64,000 nt of DNA, from positions 1,954,735-2,018,734 of the forward strand of contig VJWN01000005.1 of assembly GCA_007644065.1 (NCBI GenBank). The letters are read 5' to 3'. The notes under the pieces are model-generated. The model worked only from the letters and a program-made list of their open reading frames with translations. It was not told the DNA's origin and did not search any database. Source of the DNA: Margaritispora aquatica. Lineage: Eukaryota; Ascomycota; Leotiomycetes; Helotiales; Discinellaceae. Shown piece after piece: positions 1 through 12,108 of this stretch. Position 1 is the first letter of the stretch. The number at the start of each line of letters is the position of its first letter. The position numbers and the translations under genes are program-made.

Positions 1-1987
1 CTATTATACAGTTTTGCCACCTGTTAGCTATAAGCTAGATAGTAGAATTAGATTCAAGCTCGTGTAAATAAATTAATGAATGATGTTAGTTCGTTCCTGG
101 CGCGAATACCTAGTATCTGAGCGATTTGAAAACCCAATTCGTCTGCAAGTTTTTGTTGGCACTAGTGTATAATATTCAAGTATAAAAGCAAGCCTTCGTT
201 CATGATCAAAGACGCTTCAATTCTCTGTCGCTTTCTCCGAGCACGCAGACGCGTGCGGTAACGTAGTCATTGGAGATGAAAATAATGTAAGACATATTGC
301 ATGTAAATAATTGAATTATCCATATAATTTCCTTGATATTTTTATTTACAACAATCCCTTATCGTTTGTACACGACTAATCCCAGCGCATGAGGCCCTAA
401 TAGCGTGAATATCGTCGAGATGGTGTTGATGCTGTCAACTGACCATTGCGTGTTATCATCTCGTTGTCAACCCCGACATAACCCTCGCTTGCAAGTGTGG
501 CCATAGTAGTATCTCAGCCGTATCTAACTACTAGCGTTATTGCAGCAGTGAGTGAGATCAATCCTTCATTCATGGTTAAAGGCATAAAAGCAGATAACTG
601 TTTAGTTCCAACGAAGAAGAATTAAAGTTGGGCTCAATTCTGAAAGTCAGTACATACGCGCTAGGAATTTTTAATCGCATATCACACTAAAGACAAAACT
701 TTTATATCTAGAGCGTACTCGCGACTGCAAATACCCTTAGAAAGGCGAACTAAAACAAGATATTAATGACGTGAATTGGTCGAGCAATAAAAGAGGGAAT
801 GGTAGAATTAGAAGTAATTTTATCTTGGATCGCTTGCTAGATAACAGTAATAAAATATTGCTAACTATAACAAATTAGAAGTTGGAAATTTTGTGGTTTT
901 TGTAGAAAAAACATATATAAACTCGAACATTCTAAACGCATTGACTCGCTAAGAATAATCTGATCAAATGGCAACAACCATTATATGGGTATGTTCAACT
1001 ATGTGTCAATCTACAATAGATTGATATACTTATTCGTTTTTGCGTTGAGGCCATGATAAATATCTCCGCTTCACAATTGTATAAACGTGATTCGGTGATT
1101 CCTGATGATCCAAGTATTAGAAACATTACTGTCTTACATCTTCTCTGTCAACACAATCTTATATCTTCAATTCGATGACAACAGATATATCTATTCAACT
1201 TGACTGGAATCTCACTTGATATCTCTTCTAGCAAAAACACATAGCTTCTTGTCCCGCCAAATGTTGCGCTTTGTGTAATGCTTACAGGTGCACTACTCAT
1301 AGTCTCACTCCATGCCACCCTGCTTCCACAAATGAATGGACATACTCATCAGTTCTAAGTTCAAAACGAAAGAAAACAATGAACGAAAGGCAAGCTATAG
1401 GATATAGGAGATTCAGCATTGTAGGAGGCGTGATGGTGAGATTGATAAGAAGTGCTGAGCATTGATATTTGAAATCTGTTAGCAGTCTAATTGAATCTCT
1501 TACGGAATCAAGCAAGATACCTGCTTTCAAAGTTCACTTTCTGCCTTGGTTTTTTAACCTGCTACTCTGAATTGAAACTAGAATAGTGAATGCTTCTAGA
1601 GCAGAAGTATAAAATACTCATTAATTACGAAGGAGGGAGCTCACAAATCGAAATGACATGGGTGCAGGGGGCAATGAGTTGGGGAGGTAAATAGCAACAA
1701 CTACATCCCAGATTCCAATACTAGGTTATTTGTACGTAGTAGAGTTAATGCCACCAGGGACTAAGATTCAAGGCTCATACCTCTTGTGTTTGGACGATAG
1801 TTCTGCTGCTTCAATCAATGTGCTACCACTGTCAATCATGGACTCTTGGACCATGCAGCCGTGAAAGTGAAAGTCGTTGTCAACAGATGCTATTCGTATC
1901 GCCATCAACCATATATCTCCACCACACTTCGATTATAATACACATTCATTCATACCTACATCCTATCTCAGCATTTCCCTCATACCA
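1..1987. other. Intergenic stretch, no gene seen
   Basis: AT-rich sequence with no convincing coding region, RNA gene or transposon. The short open frames around 1.27-1.53 kb and 1.88-2.17 kb lack similarity to any family I know, and the second one is antisense to the small gene that begins at 2389. Confidence 0.6.
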
Positions 1988-2389
1988 CTAGTAACTGCCA
2001 GCAACCTCCGGCTCCCTCTCACTCGCACTCTTAATCTCAGCCCTATGTCCCTCCTGGGCCGAGCGATCCTCATCCTTCTCCTTCTTATTTACTCCATCAA
2101 CGTCGCTTCCCAAGCCCTTGTGAACATCCGTCTTGCTGCCCTCAGTCGCTTTATCGTACGTCGTGTCCGCTGAGTTGTTGGGCTGACCTGGTGCGAGCTC
2201 GCCGTTCACGTTTGGCTGGTGAGTCTTGGATGCCGGCGCACTGCCTGCAGGGAGCACTTGCACTTTGAATGTGCTGGGTTCGGAAGAGGTGTCGAGAGGT
2301 TGGTGCTAGTTTTGTTTGTTAGCATTGATTGTGAGAACGTTTGGTGATGTTTGGAGGGTTACTGCGGAGCCGCCTGTGATTTCTGCCAT
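1988..2389 (-). CDS. Small hydrophilic conserved fungal protein
   Basis: Two exons, 2389-2363 and 2305-1988, separated by a 57-bp intron with GTAACC donor, GCTAAC branch site and CTAG acceptor, give 114 residues. The start MAEITGGSA is followed by a Pro/Ser-rich part (VQVLPAGSAPAS) and a strongly charged C-terminal half rich in Lys, Glu and Asp (KGLGSDVDGV, KKEKDEDRS). It has no signal peptide, membrane segment or cysteine, and looks largely disordered. It resembles the small, stress-associated, intrinsically disordered proteins common in Pezizomycotina, but I cannot name a family. The joined frame is open in both exons and the intron signals are good, so the model is likely. The function is unknown. 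Confidence 0.6.
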
Positions 2390-3482
2390 GATTGTTGGTT
2401 TGGCTTGGATTCAAAACTTGAGATTGTGTATTTGTATTTTCGAATTGAATTAATGAGTTGAAAAATCGAAATGTCTAACGCTCATATACTCTCGAGTCCC
2501 TGAATTGGTTCCCCGCTCCGCCTACGTCAAGTGCTGGTCTCCTTTGCGGATCGACCGCACTACTCTGCAGTAGCGTCTGGTCCCCGCACGAATGTCAGGC
2601 ACGAAATGTCGTCACATACACTTTGATGGCCGTAATGCAAATTACGGAAGAAACTAAAGTAGAGAGAGAGAGAGCTGCTGGGACCAGATGAGATGGTCCG
2701 AGGATGTATGTGTAGCTATCAGATGGGGGTTCCGCCTTCCGGCGCCTTTGAGGGGCTCACTCGGTCGGACTTTACCCCCTTTCTTAAGCGATGTACTCGT
2801 TAGAGTGCATCGAGCAAGTACAACTGAAGACAGTGCTGGAAGTAGAACTTGGTGTACACTATTACCATGAGGTCAAGGCTCTAGAAGACCACACGAGCCC
2901 ATATAAGAGCAACGCACCAAAGTGAATCGAAGCACGAGAGTATGATTTGTCGCTCACGCTTATATTGTTGAATCTAGAACAAGTAATAGAATCTTGGAAG
3001 TGAATCACAAATTCTGGGGTTCATATTGACTAATCCTTTATAGCTCGACTAGTGCAACCGAAAAAAATACCTTTATATCATGTCTCTTGGTTCAACAGAT
3101 GACTTGAATACGCTGCGACATCTGGATGTCCTCAAATGCTTCAACACTCAAAGGATAATTTGGAGAGCTATCTGATGTTTAGTACAGGGAAAATTTTCTG
3201 AGATCACAGAATTAGCTTTGCCGAACTTGGTCAAGTATGTCTTCTGCTTGGGTATGATGAGGGTGCTGATATGCCCTGTCTCAGACTCAAGGTAATGTCG
3301 AAAGAACCATGAATTCATAAAACTTAATACTGAAGTCAAGATGGAAATTTGTGGGCCCGGAGACCTGCCCATTAGATCTCTGATGACCCCAGGGTATGTT
3401 TTCTCTCAATGAATACCACTTATATTCGCAACTCGGTGCTTCCCGCCACGAAACTGTTGCAGAATTCAATGCGTGAACTCGA
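2390..3482. other. Intergenic stretch, no gene seen
   Basis: Contains the promoter side of the small gene ending at 2389 and the downstream side of the HET gene. Minus-strand open frames at 3.15-3.53 kb could be remnants of a longer C-terminal part of the HET protein, but they show no motif that would prove it. Confidence 0.5.
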
Positions 3483-5047
3483 TTACGAAGACCTCCGCTC
3501 CATTTCTTGAGGAGTCTGATCTTCGAATAACGCACGGTATGATTGGGCGGCTAATTCATTGCTGCTGCGAGTAGGTAAATGGGAATTTACTGCATTTATA
3601 GTGTTGGAGGTCGCTTTGTTGTATCCAATTCCCAAAGAAAGTAGAGATTGATGCATTTGTGCCTTTCTTTTCCGTTTCTGCTCAGATATTATCATCTTCG
3701 TGAGTTGCGTGCGTCGACTATCCGCTCTTCCGGGGATGACTCGATCGAATTCTTCGGAATGTGATAACTCGAATTCGATGTTCTCTTCACTGCTCAACCG
3801 CTGGTCCAGGGGGGTTGTCCTTGCTTGACTTACCAGGACCTTTGCTTCCTGAGCAGTTATCTGAGCTGTACGATATGTGTTTGCTCTTGCTCGCAATTCT
3901 TCAATCGTTGGTCGACCACCAAACATTTCGCGCCACTTCCCTTTACCACCACCTAGCATCTTGTCGATACACTGCATGGCTTCCACATAATGAGCGGATC
4001 TACCACCGTACTTGGAGTGATAGAAAATTGCGACATCGTACATTACTTCTTCCACGGACTTCTCGTAATTAACTTGAATATCCCCTTTAAGAACGTCGTT
4101 CGCAAGATGTAAAATAGCGTATATCCGATCCCTGGGATTCGTCGACTCCGAAGCAATATACGAGTGGAACAAAGTTAGTAGAGGAGCTCGTCCATATCTC
4201 ATATCTCTCCTGTGTTGGACTAGACGGAGGGCTGGACTATTCACAATGACGTGGCGAGCGACGACTCTGGAGTTTTGGACTTCGCTTTCCTCCCCGTAGT
4301 TCCAGTGCTGTTCATTGAGCAAAGCATACTCGAACTTATCCCCAGAAACGGTAGCCGAGCCACAGTGAAGGATAATATCCTGAGCCAGTACAAATTCCTG
4401 GACTACCCAGATTCTTTTCCAAAATGTTCTTTCGTGTAGCATTTTGTACAGTGAATCGCGGAGTCTTTCGGCTAGAGAATGGATTAGTTTAATTTTCCAT
4501 ACATGTATTCAGCTTCCTTACGACGTTCCGCGTAATCATGTTTTATCCACACAGGAATCTTCGCGCCGGATCGCAAATCATAACCCGGAGGATATTTGTT
4601 CGCAAGCATATCGAAGACCTCTTGGCTCTTGTCACCTGCTGGACCGAGCCAAACCCTGACACGAACGGCATCAAGAAAAATGATGCTCATCGCTGCAACT
4701 TGGTGGTTTCTCTCTTGAATGTCCGCCTGGTTGATGCATATCGCATCAATCCAGAGGACTTTCCATCCTGAGGGCAAGGCTCTCATCTGTTTCAGCGCAT
4801 GCCAGAGATTCTCTCGAATTATGAATGGCTTTCCGTCTAACTCGATCTCGTATCTTTTGCTGTCTACAGGTCCCCACTCGTATGATAAGGCGTCATACTC
4901 CAGGTGGCTTCCGGGTGTTTCGCTGAGACATTTCGTTGAAAGCACACATTTGATGACGCTATCGAACTCACCGGGAAGCAAGATGACAAGGCGGATTTCT
5001 TTCAGTTCATGCCGCAATGGCTGATATTCAAAGCCCTCATTATCCAT
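3483..5047 (-). CDS. Heterokaryon incompatibility (HET) domain protein
   Basis: Exon 1 is 5047-4522 and exon 2 is 4471-3483. The 50-bp intron has donor GTAAGG, branch CTAAT and acceptor CTAG. The joined frame gives 504 residues. HET-domain hallmarks are in order: an N-terminal LVILLPGEFDS strand, YDALSYEWGP (about residues 52-61), the core LWIDAICINQ (about 97-106) followed by ERNHQVAAMS, VWLGP, and after the splice RTFWKRIWVVQE. HET proteins mediate allorecognition cell death in filamentous ascomycetes. The C-terminal 250 residues are polar and match nothing I recognise; the common C-terminal ligand-binding repeats are absent, so it is a HET domain with a private tail. The start is the first ATG, just before the conserved N-terminal strand. 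The gene looks intact. Confidence 0.88.
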
Positions 5048-6789
5048 ATCTTCTTACTAAGAAGGATAATTTATAGGAATGAAGTGGAAGCGTACCTCAG
5101 GTAAGTTGCTCACCCCGCTGAAAGTGAGCTGAAGCGTGATCTCACGTGACAAATATGCACCTCAGCCATTCCTGTGCATGGATCTGAAAGCAGTCAGTTG
5201 CATATGCAGTCATCTTTTGTTGCACATCGCAGTCTGTAGATGCGCAATCGATTCAGTATCGATTCCGAATCGACTCCGAATCGACACTGAGGGGATCTCA
5301 CTGAGAAACTCTATACTCGTCCGCAGGTTACATGAAATGTCTCTCCTCGATAGCAGCAAATTCAAAACGAACACTGGCACTGTACTAGGCTAACGTATCA
5401 AGTTGTGTTCGTTATCGAATGGCCGGCCATCTACTAATCAAAATGTATAAAACATGAAATTCTGAAAGCATCGAAATTGTGATTATTATCATCGTAGTCG
5501 TGCTTTTCCAGTTGCTGTGGTTCTCGCCAAAGTCTCGATGTACCAGATGATGTACTGAGTATTAGACATCATTCTTATCAGGCGTGCTCTACTTAGCATA
5601 TACCTTAGAAGCTACCTAAGCTTCGTGAAAGCCACCCGGTGGATGGTCTGTGATCTTTACGATGGTGTTTTTTGAGGGTGCATTGATTGCTTTTTAGTCC
5701 ACCACCTGAAATACTTAACGTTGAACACCTAGGCATAGCATGCCGGTGGCCTCATTGAGGTCTTGCTATGTAGCTGTTGGAGGGGGGAATGTTAGTTAGC
5801 GGAAGAGCTCACTTGTTGTTGCTACGGACTTATGGGCTCGAATTTGATGAACAGGATTACTTTAATTACGAAGAAATCTTGTGCCTCGTTCATCTGATAT
5901 TGCATATCGGCTTAAATCATAAGTGTGAGTTTCAGCACTATGAGAGGAAGAGACTTTTATAAAGCATGCGCTATCCTTGACTGCCAGCCTTAGTCAAGGC
6001 ACTACGTGGAAGTAAAATATTTTAACTTATTTATTGTGAGATAGTTGTAATTTAAGAGTTGTATTGTATATGAAAGACACCCGACAAACTCTTGATTAGC
6101 TCGCGATTATTAATTTATTGAAGCAAACAAAATTTGGCCTTGTCAATTTCATGATGAAGACATAAGATGGCGCTCTTCCAGATCAAATGCGATGACCTAG
6201 GTGATGTCTGGTAGATGGATACACTTCGTCCTCATCTAGTGCAAACCCACGAGATGTCACCAGAGACGGTTGTGAAAGGTGACAAAAGAGCACAGCACAT
6301 TCAACTAATAGGCAGGAACAAAGAGTAGTGAACACAATACAAAGCATGGCGAGCAGACCATACCGGAGGGGTTCTAGCCCTGAGCGAGTGAAGACGTTCT
6401 CTCACATCGTGATATCCGTCGGGACTATAAAATGCATTCCGCTTTGAAGTGGCAGATCAAGACTCAAATGTCCTGATGCAAAGAAATATACAAATTATGG
6501 CCTGGAATCTCCTCGATCACTAGAAAGCATAAGTAGCCAAGGCTCATGGCAACATCAACAACTACTCTTTCGCAGCTGCCTGTTAGCGTTGATAAAACCA
6601 CTCTACCTGTGCTCCTTAACAATGAAAGAGCTTCCTATTAGCAATCTTCCCTAGTCTCTCGAGCCAAAGCTAGGGCCAACATCGGAAATAATGTTCGTCT
6701 TTGCATGAGCTCTGGCTCGGCTCTGCTGCATAATTATAGCTGGGTCGAGAAAGTTTCTCGAACAGCCCAAGTAGCCAATAGTCTTATCT
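5048..6789. other. Intergenic stretch, no gene seen
   Basis: No coding region with recognisable motifs. A short direct repeat of the type GATTCCGAATCGACTCCGAA lies near 5258-5285. The minus-strand frame at 6651-7067 is an out-of-frame shadow of the gene ending at 6790. Confidence 0.5.
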
Positions 6790-8131
6790 TCATTTTTTTT
6801 TAGCCCTCTTGCGACGACGAGGAGCACTCTGCTCAGGGAGCGGTGAGCTCGGTCTCTTCGGAGTGGACAAGGTCGCACTAGAAGAGGCACTTCCTTCTCT
6901 CTCATCCTTGACATAATCCCGACCAAACAAGCCGCACGGGGGCCTATTCCCCGGCTTAACACGACAGCGAGCACAAGTCCATCCTGGATTCTTGATTTGA
7001 GCCATACCTCGCTTTGAATAAACCCAGCACTCCTGGCCCCACCCCGTGCACCTTGCACAACGCTCACCTACAGGTTTCTGCACCCCGAGATTCGTCTCCA
7101 TGATACGGCCGATGTGAGACCATCCTCGTACCATACGGTCACTAAGACCAACCAGATCTGCGGGACTTTTATACCACCACTTATCGGTGACTTGGTGTAT
7201 GTATAGATCTGTAGAATCGCCGCTGCCTGGAACTATTGGGATGTTGATGCGTGGCTGATTGGCAATGTCTCCACCATTAGGCAAGGGATTTGGAGGGTTT
7301 CTAGAGTATTTGGGATTGGCAGGTTCTGGATTGGCATAGTTCCGTTCACCAGTAATCTTGGCGCCTTTGCGTGGAGCAGCAGATGCTGGTACATCAGCTT
7401 CCTCGCCATAAGCACCGTCGGAATCGCTCGTGTAGCATTTATGGCCAGAACCATCCTCTTGCTGGTCGAACTCTGACTCGACAATGTCTTCAGGGTCCTC
7501 GTACGTCCGTGTGCAAGAAGAAGAAGCACTCTGAGAATCCTCCCTTGTGAATGCTGGATCTGGAGAGACATGTCTTCGTGAGGATCCCTCTGACATATCA
7601 TTTAGCCCTAGGTTGGTCTTCGTGGATTTCTCGACTACACGAGGGGGTGGCTCGACAGTGATATAACTCTCTGACCTTGTGTTCGCCCTGGTTCTCGAGC
7701 TGCCATTCGATCTGGATATTGGCTTGGACGTGTTTCAAGACATCTCTGTTAGTAGCATATTTCTAGCTTTCAAGCTTGGCCTTCGACATCCAGACTTCAT
7801 ATTTGAGAGCATCACATTTCTCCTCCTGCTCCACACGTATGCGATTGAGCTCTTGAATCCGACCAGAGTTCTTAATCTGGTTTTCCTTGTAGTCTTGGAT
7901 AGTGAGCTTCTGATTCGCTGTGACCTGTTTCTCTTCTGCCAATTGCTGTTCAGTCTCGTGCGACTTTCCGAGAAGTTTATTGTATGCTTCCGTAGCTTCT
8001 ATTGTCTCTGCACGAACTGCTTTGATGTGCTCCAGTATTCAGGCCCATTGAATGGAATCAAGACCACCAAGATTGGTAGGGAGCCCAGGAGGGGGCTCCG
8101 TATTCATAATCGATGTTCGATGTCGTGCCAT
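6790..8131 (-). pseudogene. Coiled-coil plus Cys-rich (DUF3716-like) protein with in-frame TGA
   Basis: The reading starts at ATG 8131 (MARHRTSIMNTEPPPG) and meets a TGA at 8041-8039. It continues in the same frame as a Lys/Glu/Gln-rich coiled coil (ILEHIKAVRAE, then TEQQLAEEKQ) to 7766. After one intron of uncertain borders (acceptor near 7705-7720; CTAAC branch near 7750) it runs open to 6790. The C-terminal part has a Cys cluster, CARCTGWGQECWV then WTCARC and a later PPC, which resembles DUF3716, a fungal zinc-ribbon-like module. It ends in a basic NLS-like tail RRRKRAKKK. Coding continuity on both sides of the TGA indicates a nonsense mutation, a sequence error or read-through. If the TGA is real, the product could start at 7596 (268 residues). 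Nuclear location is an inference from the tail. Confidence 0.6.
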
Positions 8132-8568
8132 ATTGGTAGTCAAAATGACGTCCAAGAAATCAAAGGGGCCTGGGTGGAAGATTGTTCACAATCGCTGAGT
8201 GTAGAGAGTCAGGTTGAAGAAGATCGTGCTTTTCTCACGATCTTGATAACAACCTGGAAACCCCAACGTATTCATCTCACTGCTTGGTCCCCTCGAAACC
8301 AAGTGGTCCAACCCCTCTTCAAGGTTGACCCAACCAGTGGTAATCCAAACGTGTCTGAACACTCGGGTGACGCGGCTAGATCCATAAAACTTTAAATGCA
8401 CCTCTCTTCGCTTGGCAAAACCTCGCAGCTGCTTGGGATACTTAAAAATAGGTACCTTAGGTAAGATAACATACAACCTAGGTTCCCAAACTTCCACATA
8501 CATCTGATAAATCCTTTGTATCTTGCCAAGATGTAGAGAAGAAAAAAAAAACGCAATCAACTATAGGA
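8132..8568. other. Intergenic stretch between tRNA and coiled-coil gene
   Basis: A minus-strand open frame spans most of this stretch, but it starts inside the tRNA's T-rich terminator and shows no domain. I see no supported gene. The stretch should hold the promoter of the gene starting at 8131. Confidence 0.4.
8542..8551 (-). terminator. RNA polymerase III terminator of the tRNA
   Basis: A run of ten T residues on the minus strand lies 17 bases past the tRNA 3' end, as expected for Pol III termination. Confidence 0.75.
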
Positions 8569-8640
8569 TAGCATTTCCTGGTTTCGATCCAGGGACCTTC
8601 GGGTTATGAGCCCGGCGCGCTTCCTCTGCGCCAAAATGCT
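8569..8640 (-). tRNA. Initiator tRNA-Met (CAT)
   Basis: A 72-nt cloverleaf, intronless, with anticodon loop CTCATAA. The acceptor stem AGCATTT pairs with AAATGCT, the D stem GCGC pairs with GCGC, and the T stem CCTGG pairs with CCAGG. Initiator features are visible: a first base pair A1-U72, three G-C pairs next to the anticodon loop (GGG/CCC), and the T loop ATCGAAA with A54 and A60 in place of the usual TTC. The discriminator base is A. One oddity is a C-A mismatch at the top of the anticodon stem (positions 27-43). The A/T-rich acceptor stem looks unlike the GC-rich stem I associate with fungal initiators. Confidence 0.88.
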
Positions 8641-9162
8641 TTGAGATGATTTGTTGAAGCTCCTCAGGAAAGAATAAAATATGTAGATAGCATATCTATC
8701 ACGTGATATTAAACATCCCTGTTCAACATTTCCTCAATGCTTCGGTGTTCTTGCACTTTCCAGTTTATGATAAATACAGACATATGACCATAGATATCGC
8801 CTTCTGAGACGAAGAGGTTCTAGTTGAGCAACGACTGTTCTGGGCTGCATGAAATGGAAAAAGCAGAGCATGTATCAAGTTGCTTGGACTCAATGATATT
8901 CTAGTTGGACATAATGATTTAAGCTTGAATAAGCACTGAAGGTCTCATCGACAAATAGAGTGTGACATAGAGATGTCCTTTAAGATCGTCTTAACTTCTG
9001 AACTTCGCTTACGTTACTATTATAACTAAAGTTCTCAACCCTATGATCAGATTGAACGCCCAGCCCAAAGATGTCAAAACCCGATGGATATAATGCGTCC
9101 CCCGTTCCTCCCAAAGTCGTAAATCATCAAAATATACAAATATACAACCGGTCTTCCCATAT
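8641..9162. other. Intergenic stretch, no gene seen
   Basis: Holds the upstream flank of the tRNA and the 3' flank of the membrane-protein gene. No motif-bearing frame was seen. Confidence 0.5.
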
Positions 9163-10301
9163 TTATGTCCCGGTGTTCATGTACGAACATGCACAACTCT
9201 TACTAGTATCAGCAACACCGAAATCTCCAAGCACTTGCCCTTCAGGTCCAAGACATGTTGGCGACCCTGTCCCACCAGCCGAGATCTGCTGTATTCTAGC
9301 AGCATATGGCCAATGTTGGAAGCCACCAGGATCTGTTCCGTTGCTGCCTCCATATGTAGCGTTTATCTTCGTATATAAATATCCCTGGAGTATAGTCTGG
9401 TTGAAATAACATGTACTAGCCAAGTTCTGGCTCCCCAGCTGAGTTCTCGGCTTGGTAGGCTTCTGCATCGTTATATTGAAGAAGTAATGCTCATCTGCTG
9501 CATTTGCCTTTCGAAGCGAAAGGGTCGCATTGCTGAAGAGAATGGAGAAGTAGTTCACAGTTGAAGAGATGGTATAGCTTTTGCTGGATACGGAGGAGGG
9601 AGAGATGACCCAGTCGAATGTCGCTTCAGATGTGGTGGGGGACTGGGTATAAGTCGTATATGGGTAGCACAACCATGTTGCAGGGTTCGATGTACAATTT
9701 GTGGAGATGCTGGATAGGACCGTTTCAAATCTGTATGAACCTGCGGGGAAGATTGCGGGGTCTGAAGTTGTATCGCTTTGCAACATTAGCATGATTTTTG
9801 CGACAGCGAAAAACTTAACACTTACTCTGCGCTTCTGTCACCTTTTTTCCTCAGTCCCAATACCAATCCCACCACCAACCCTACGATCAGGCAGATCAAT
9901 ACCACTGCGATAATTGCCAGTCTCTTCCAACCTCCCCTTCTTGCAATAAAGTTATCGTTCTGAATATCGCCTCTCAAGCCTCTTCTCAGATCCGACAATT
10001 TCTCTCCCCTCGGACCAATTATTCCATGTTCCGTAAAACTGGAATATGGAGGAGCGCTTTTATCGAAACTATATTTTGGAGGGGCGCCAAACAACTGAGT
10101 CTTCCTCACAGGTCGATTGAGGGCTCGTTGAGGTATGGGAGGTGGAGGAGGGGCAGAATCGACGAATCCATCCTCGTCCTCTGATATGATGGGCAGCGAA
10201 GCCAGTCCAGGAGAGCGACTGCGAATTGATGACATGTTTCTTGGATTCACCGGACGCGCCGTCGTCGAGCGCACAGGAAAGACGAACGACATCTTGAGCA
10301 A
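9163..10301 (-). CDS. Single-pass membrane protein with glycosylated outer domain
   Basis: Exon 1 is 10301-9826 and exon 2 is 9775-9163. The 50-bp intron has donor GTAAGT, branch CTAAT and acceptor CAAAG. The joined frame gives 362 residues. The N-terminal 130 residues are Pro/Ser-rich and basic (with a PPPPPIPQR stretch). One hydrophobic helix follows at about residues 128-150 (VVLICLIVGLVVGLVLG), flanked by GGWKR and RKKGDR. The region beyond it carries several N-glycosylation sites (NCT, NAT, NIT, NQT, NAT) and paired cysteines. This topology, cytosolic N-terminus and outside C-terminus, is typical of an uncharacterised fungal type II membrane family. The first ATG is used; a second in-frame ATG is 9 bases downstream. 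No enzymatic motif is visible. Function unknown. Confidence 0.75.
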
Positions 10302-12108
10302 ATGTTCAATGAAGCCCTAAATCTCCTGATGCTCTCCCGTGGCCCCTTCCGGTTCGCAGAACAGACAGAAGCTGCTCATGCGTTTCGAAGGGCTAGGTCG
10401 TTGCGGGAGGCGCTCGTGGGTTGTAACGCGGCGTTGAAGGAGATTGATCTTAGAGATGTGGTAGACGCTAGTAGATATGAAGAGAAAGAAGAAGAAGAAA
10501 AGAGAGGATTGGATAATAACTCTACCAGAAACTCCAAATAGAGACCAAGGTACTGATTATACAAGAGGCATAACGATGACAGTGACAGCTTCGATCAAGT
10601 TGTACAGGAGCGACACTTGACGTGTATACATCTGTCTCCGGAGAAATGTGACATCTCGATGATCATCTCCATTTCGTCCCCCTTCATCATTCTTCAGTGT
10701 CCCGTCAATTTTGCCTGCAGGTCGGTCGGTATTTCCACGTTTCCGGATGTGGTCGCTTGGTCTCTCCTGGTGTTTGTGAGAGATCGCCAGCGTCTGGACG
10801 GGAAAATACTGAAAAGAGGAACGAGGCTGGAGGATGGACCAGACATTGGTCAATGTTGCGCCGAGTTCCAGTATGAAATCGATAGCCCGTCCATTATAGG
10901 ATTAGTGGCGCTGATCAAAGAAGATCAGAGGAAGCTTTTGTAATTGGTCAGAGCTTTCGATACTCATTGGGCCGAATCGCACAGTGAGTGTCTTAAATTT
11001 TTATATTAAATGCTGAGAAGAACCAAAGGGAATGATTTTAATCGGATCAAGTAACATCCTATATAACTATATTCATCTTCAAATCCCGTTGGCTCAAAAT
11101 GGAGACAGGATTCACCTGTCACACCTTGTCCACACATGACTGTGAATCAGGAGAAATATCGCGACCCATTATCAGGTAAGGGACGCTGAGTTGAAAAGAT
11201 AGCCGAAGCGCTTCGCCCAACTACCTTACTTATCCATGAGCATTGTTTCGCATGATAGAAAATTGTGTTGTTAGCAATATGCGTTTCCACTCTCTAACAC
11301 AATGTCGTTCGCCGTTTACGGATGTCTTCATCCTGACAGGGAATTTTGAACATAAGCGAGTATGACTGCGTCTTCGCACAGTGCAACCAATTACCTTTCG
11401 AATTCGCATTCGGAAACCTATGACTTCTCAAACTTGCATTGATAAACCTGTGATCATTTGACGTCGCATACGAGAACCCTGCCTTCTCATATAGCTGTGG
11501 GGAGGATACAAGCGACACGAGTGGAAAAGATCAAGATTTGCCGAGTGTTTGTGAGTTGCAGTGCTCAAGACCAAGGACCCCCCTCACATTACGCCTGAGC
11601 ACGACGAAGTCTCACCTCTTAACGCTCTTTTGCAACAATATCAAAAGTCAACCCGGCAAAATTCGAGTTCATTGTTGTCAATTATCACTGCCGGATGGTA
11701 TCCATAATTATTGATTATTATTTGATTGTCCTTGAAGACTTGTTTGATGTGTTATTCACTAATAATCTTCAGTCTTTTCTACTTCGTTGTATTTTTAAAT
11801 TTTTCGTAATGTCAGCAATGGGGAAGTACTTCAGACTTGAATAGATGGCCCACATTAACGTCTGTCAGACGACAATATATAGGAAGATTACTTCCTAAGC
11901 CGAGTTGCAATGCTATCAGACTGTTTCATGAGTTGTAAAGCCGGAATCCTATCTCCAAGCCTGCCTCTTTGTAACTTGATTTCTGGACCATTTCTTTATA
12001 ATTTACTTCATATCTTCTCTTCATTGTTTTCTCTCTCATCTTTTCATCTAGTAGGATCTTTTCTTGAATAGGAGATATATTTCAGTCATCCTGCTTACAT
12101 CGTGAGAG
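10302..12108. other. Intergenic stretch, no gene seen
   Basis: Several short frames on both strands (10.30-10.94 kb and 11.29-11.52 kb) overlap each other and carry no motif. The final 200 bases, rich in pyrimidines (TCTTCTCTTC-type), look like the promoter and 5' leader of the monooxygenase gene at 12109. Confidence 0.5.

Noticed and set aside
1877..2173. Plus-strand frame of 98 codons
   Set aside because: Antisense to the small two-exon gene at 1988-2389, whose frame and intron signals are better.
3148..3535. Minus-strand frames just downstream of the HET gene
   Set aside because: They could be C-terminal exons, but no splice pair restores a recognisable HET C-terminal motif, so I did not join them.
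7415..7421. Another CCGTCGG
   Set aside because: Lies inside the coding sequence of the Cys-rich protein, not in a promoter; taken as background occurrence of the motif.
7679..8395. Long plus-strand open frame (238 codons)
   Set aside because: The minus strand of the same DNA codes a clear Lys/Glu/Gln coiled coil that continues the gene ending at 6790, so the plus frame is a shadow.
8186..8560. Minus-strand frame of 124 codons between the tRNA and the coiled-coil gene
   Set aside because: Starts inside the tRNA terminator region and shows no domain or coding bias I can defend.
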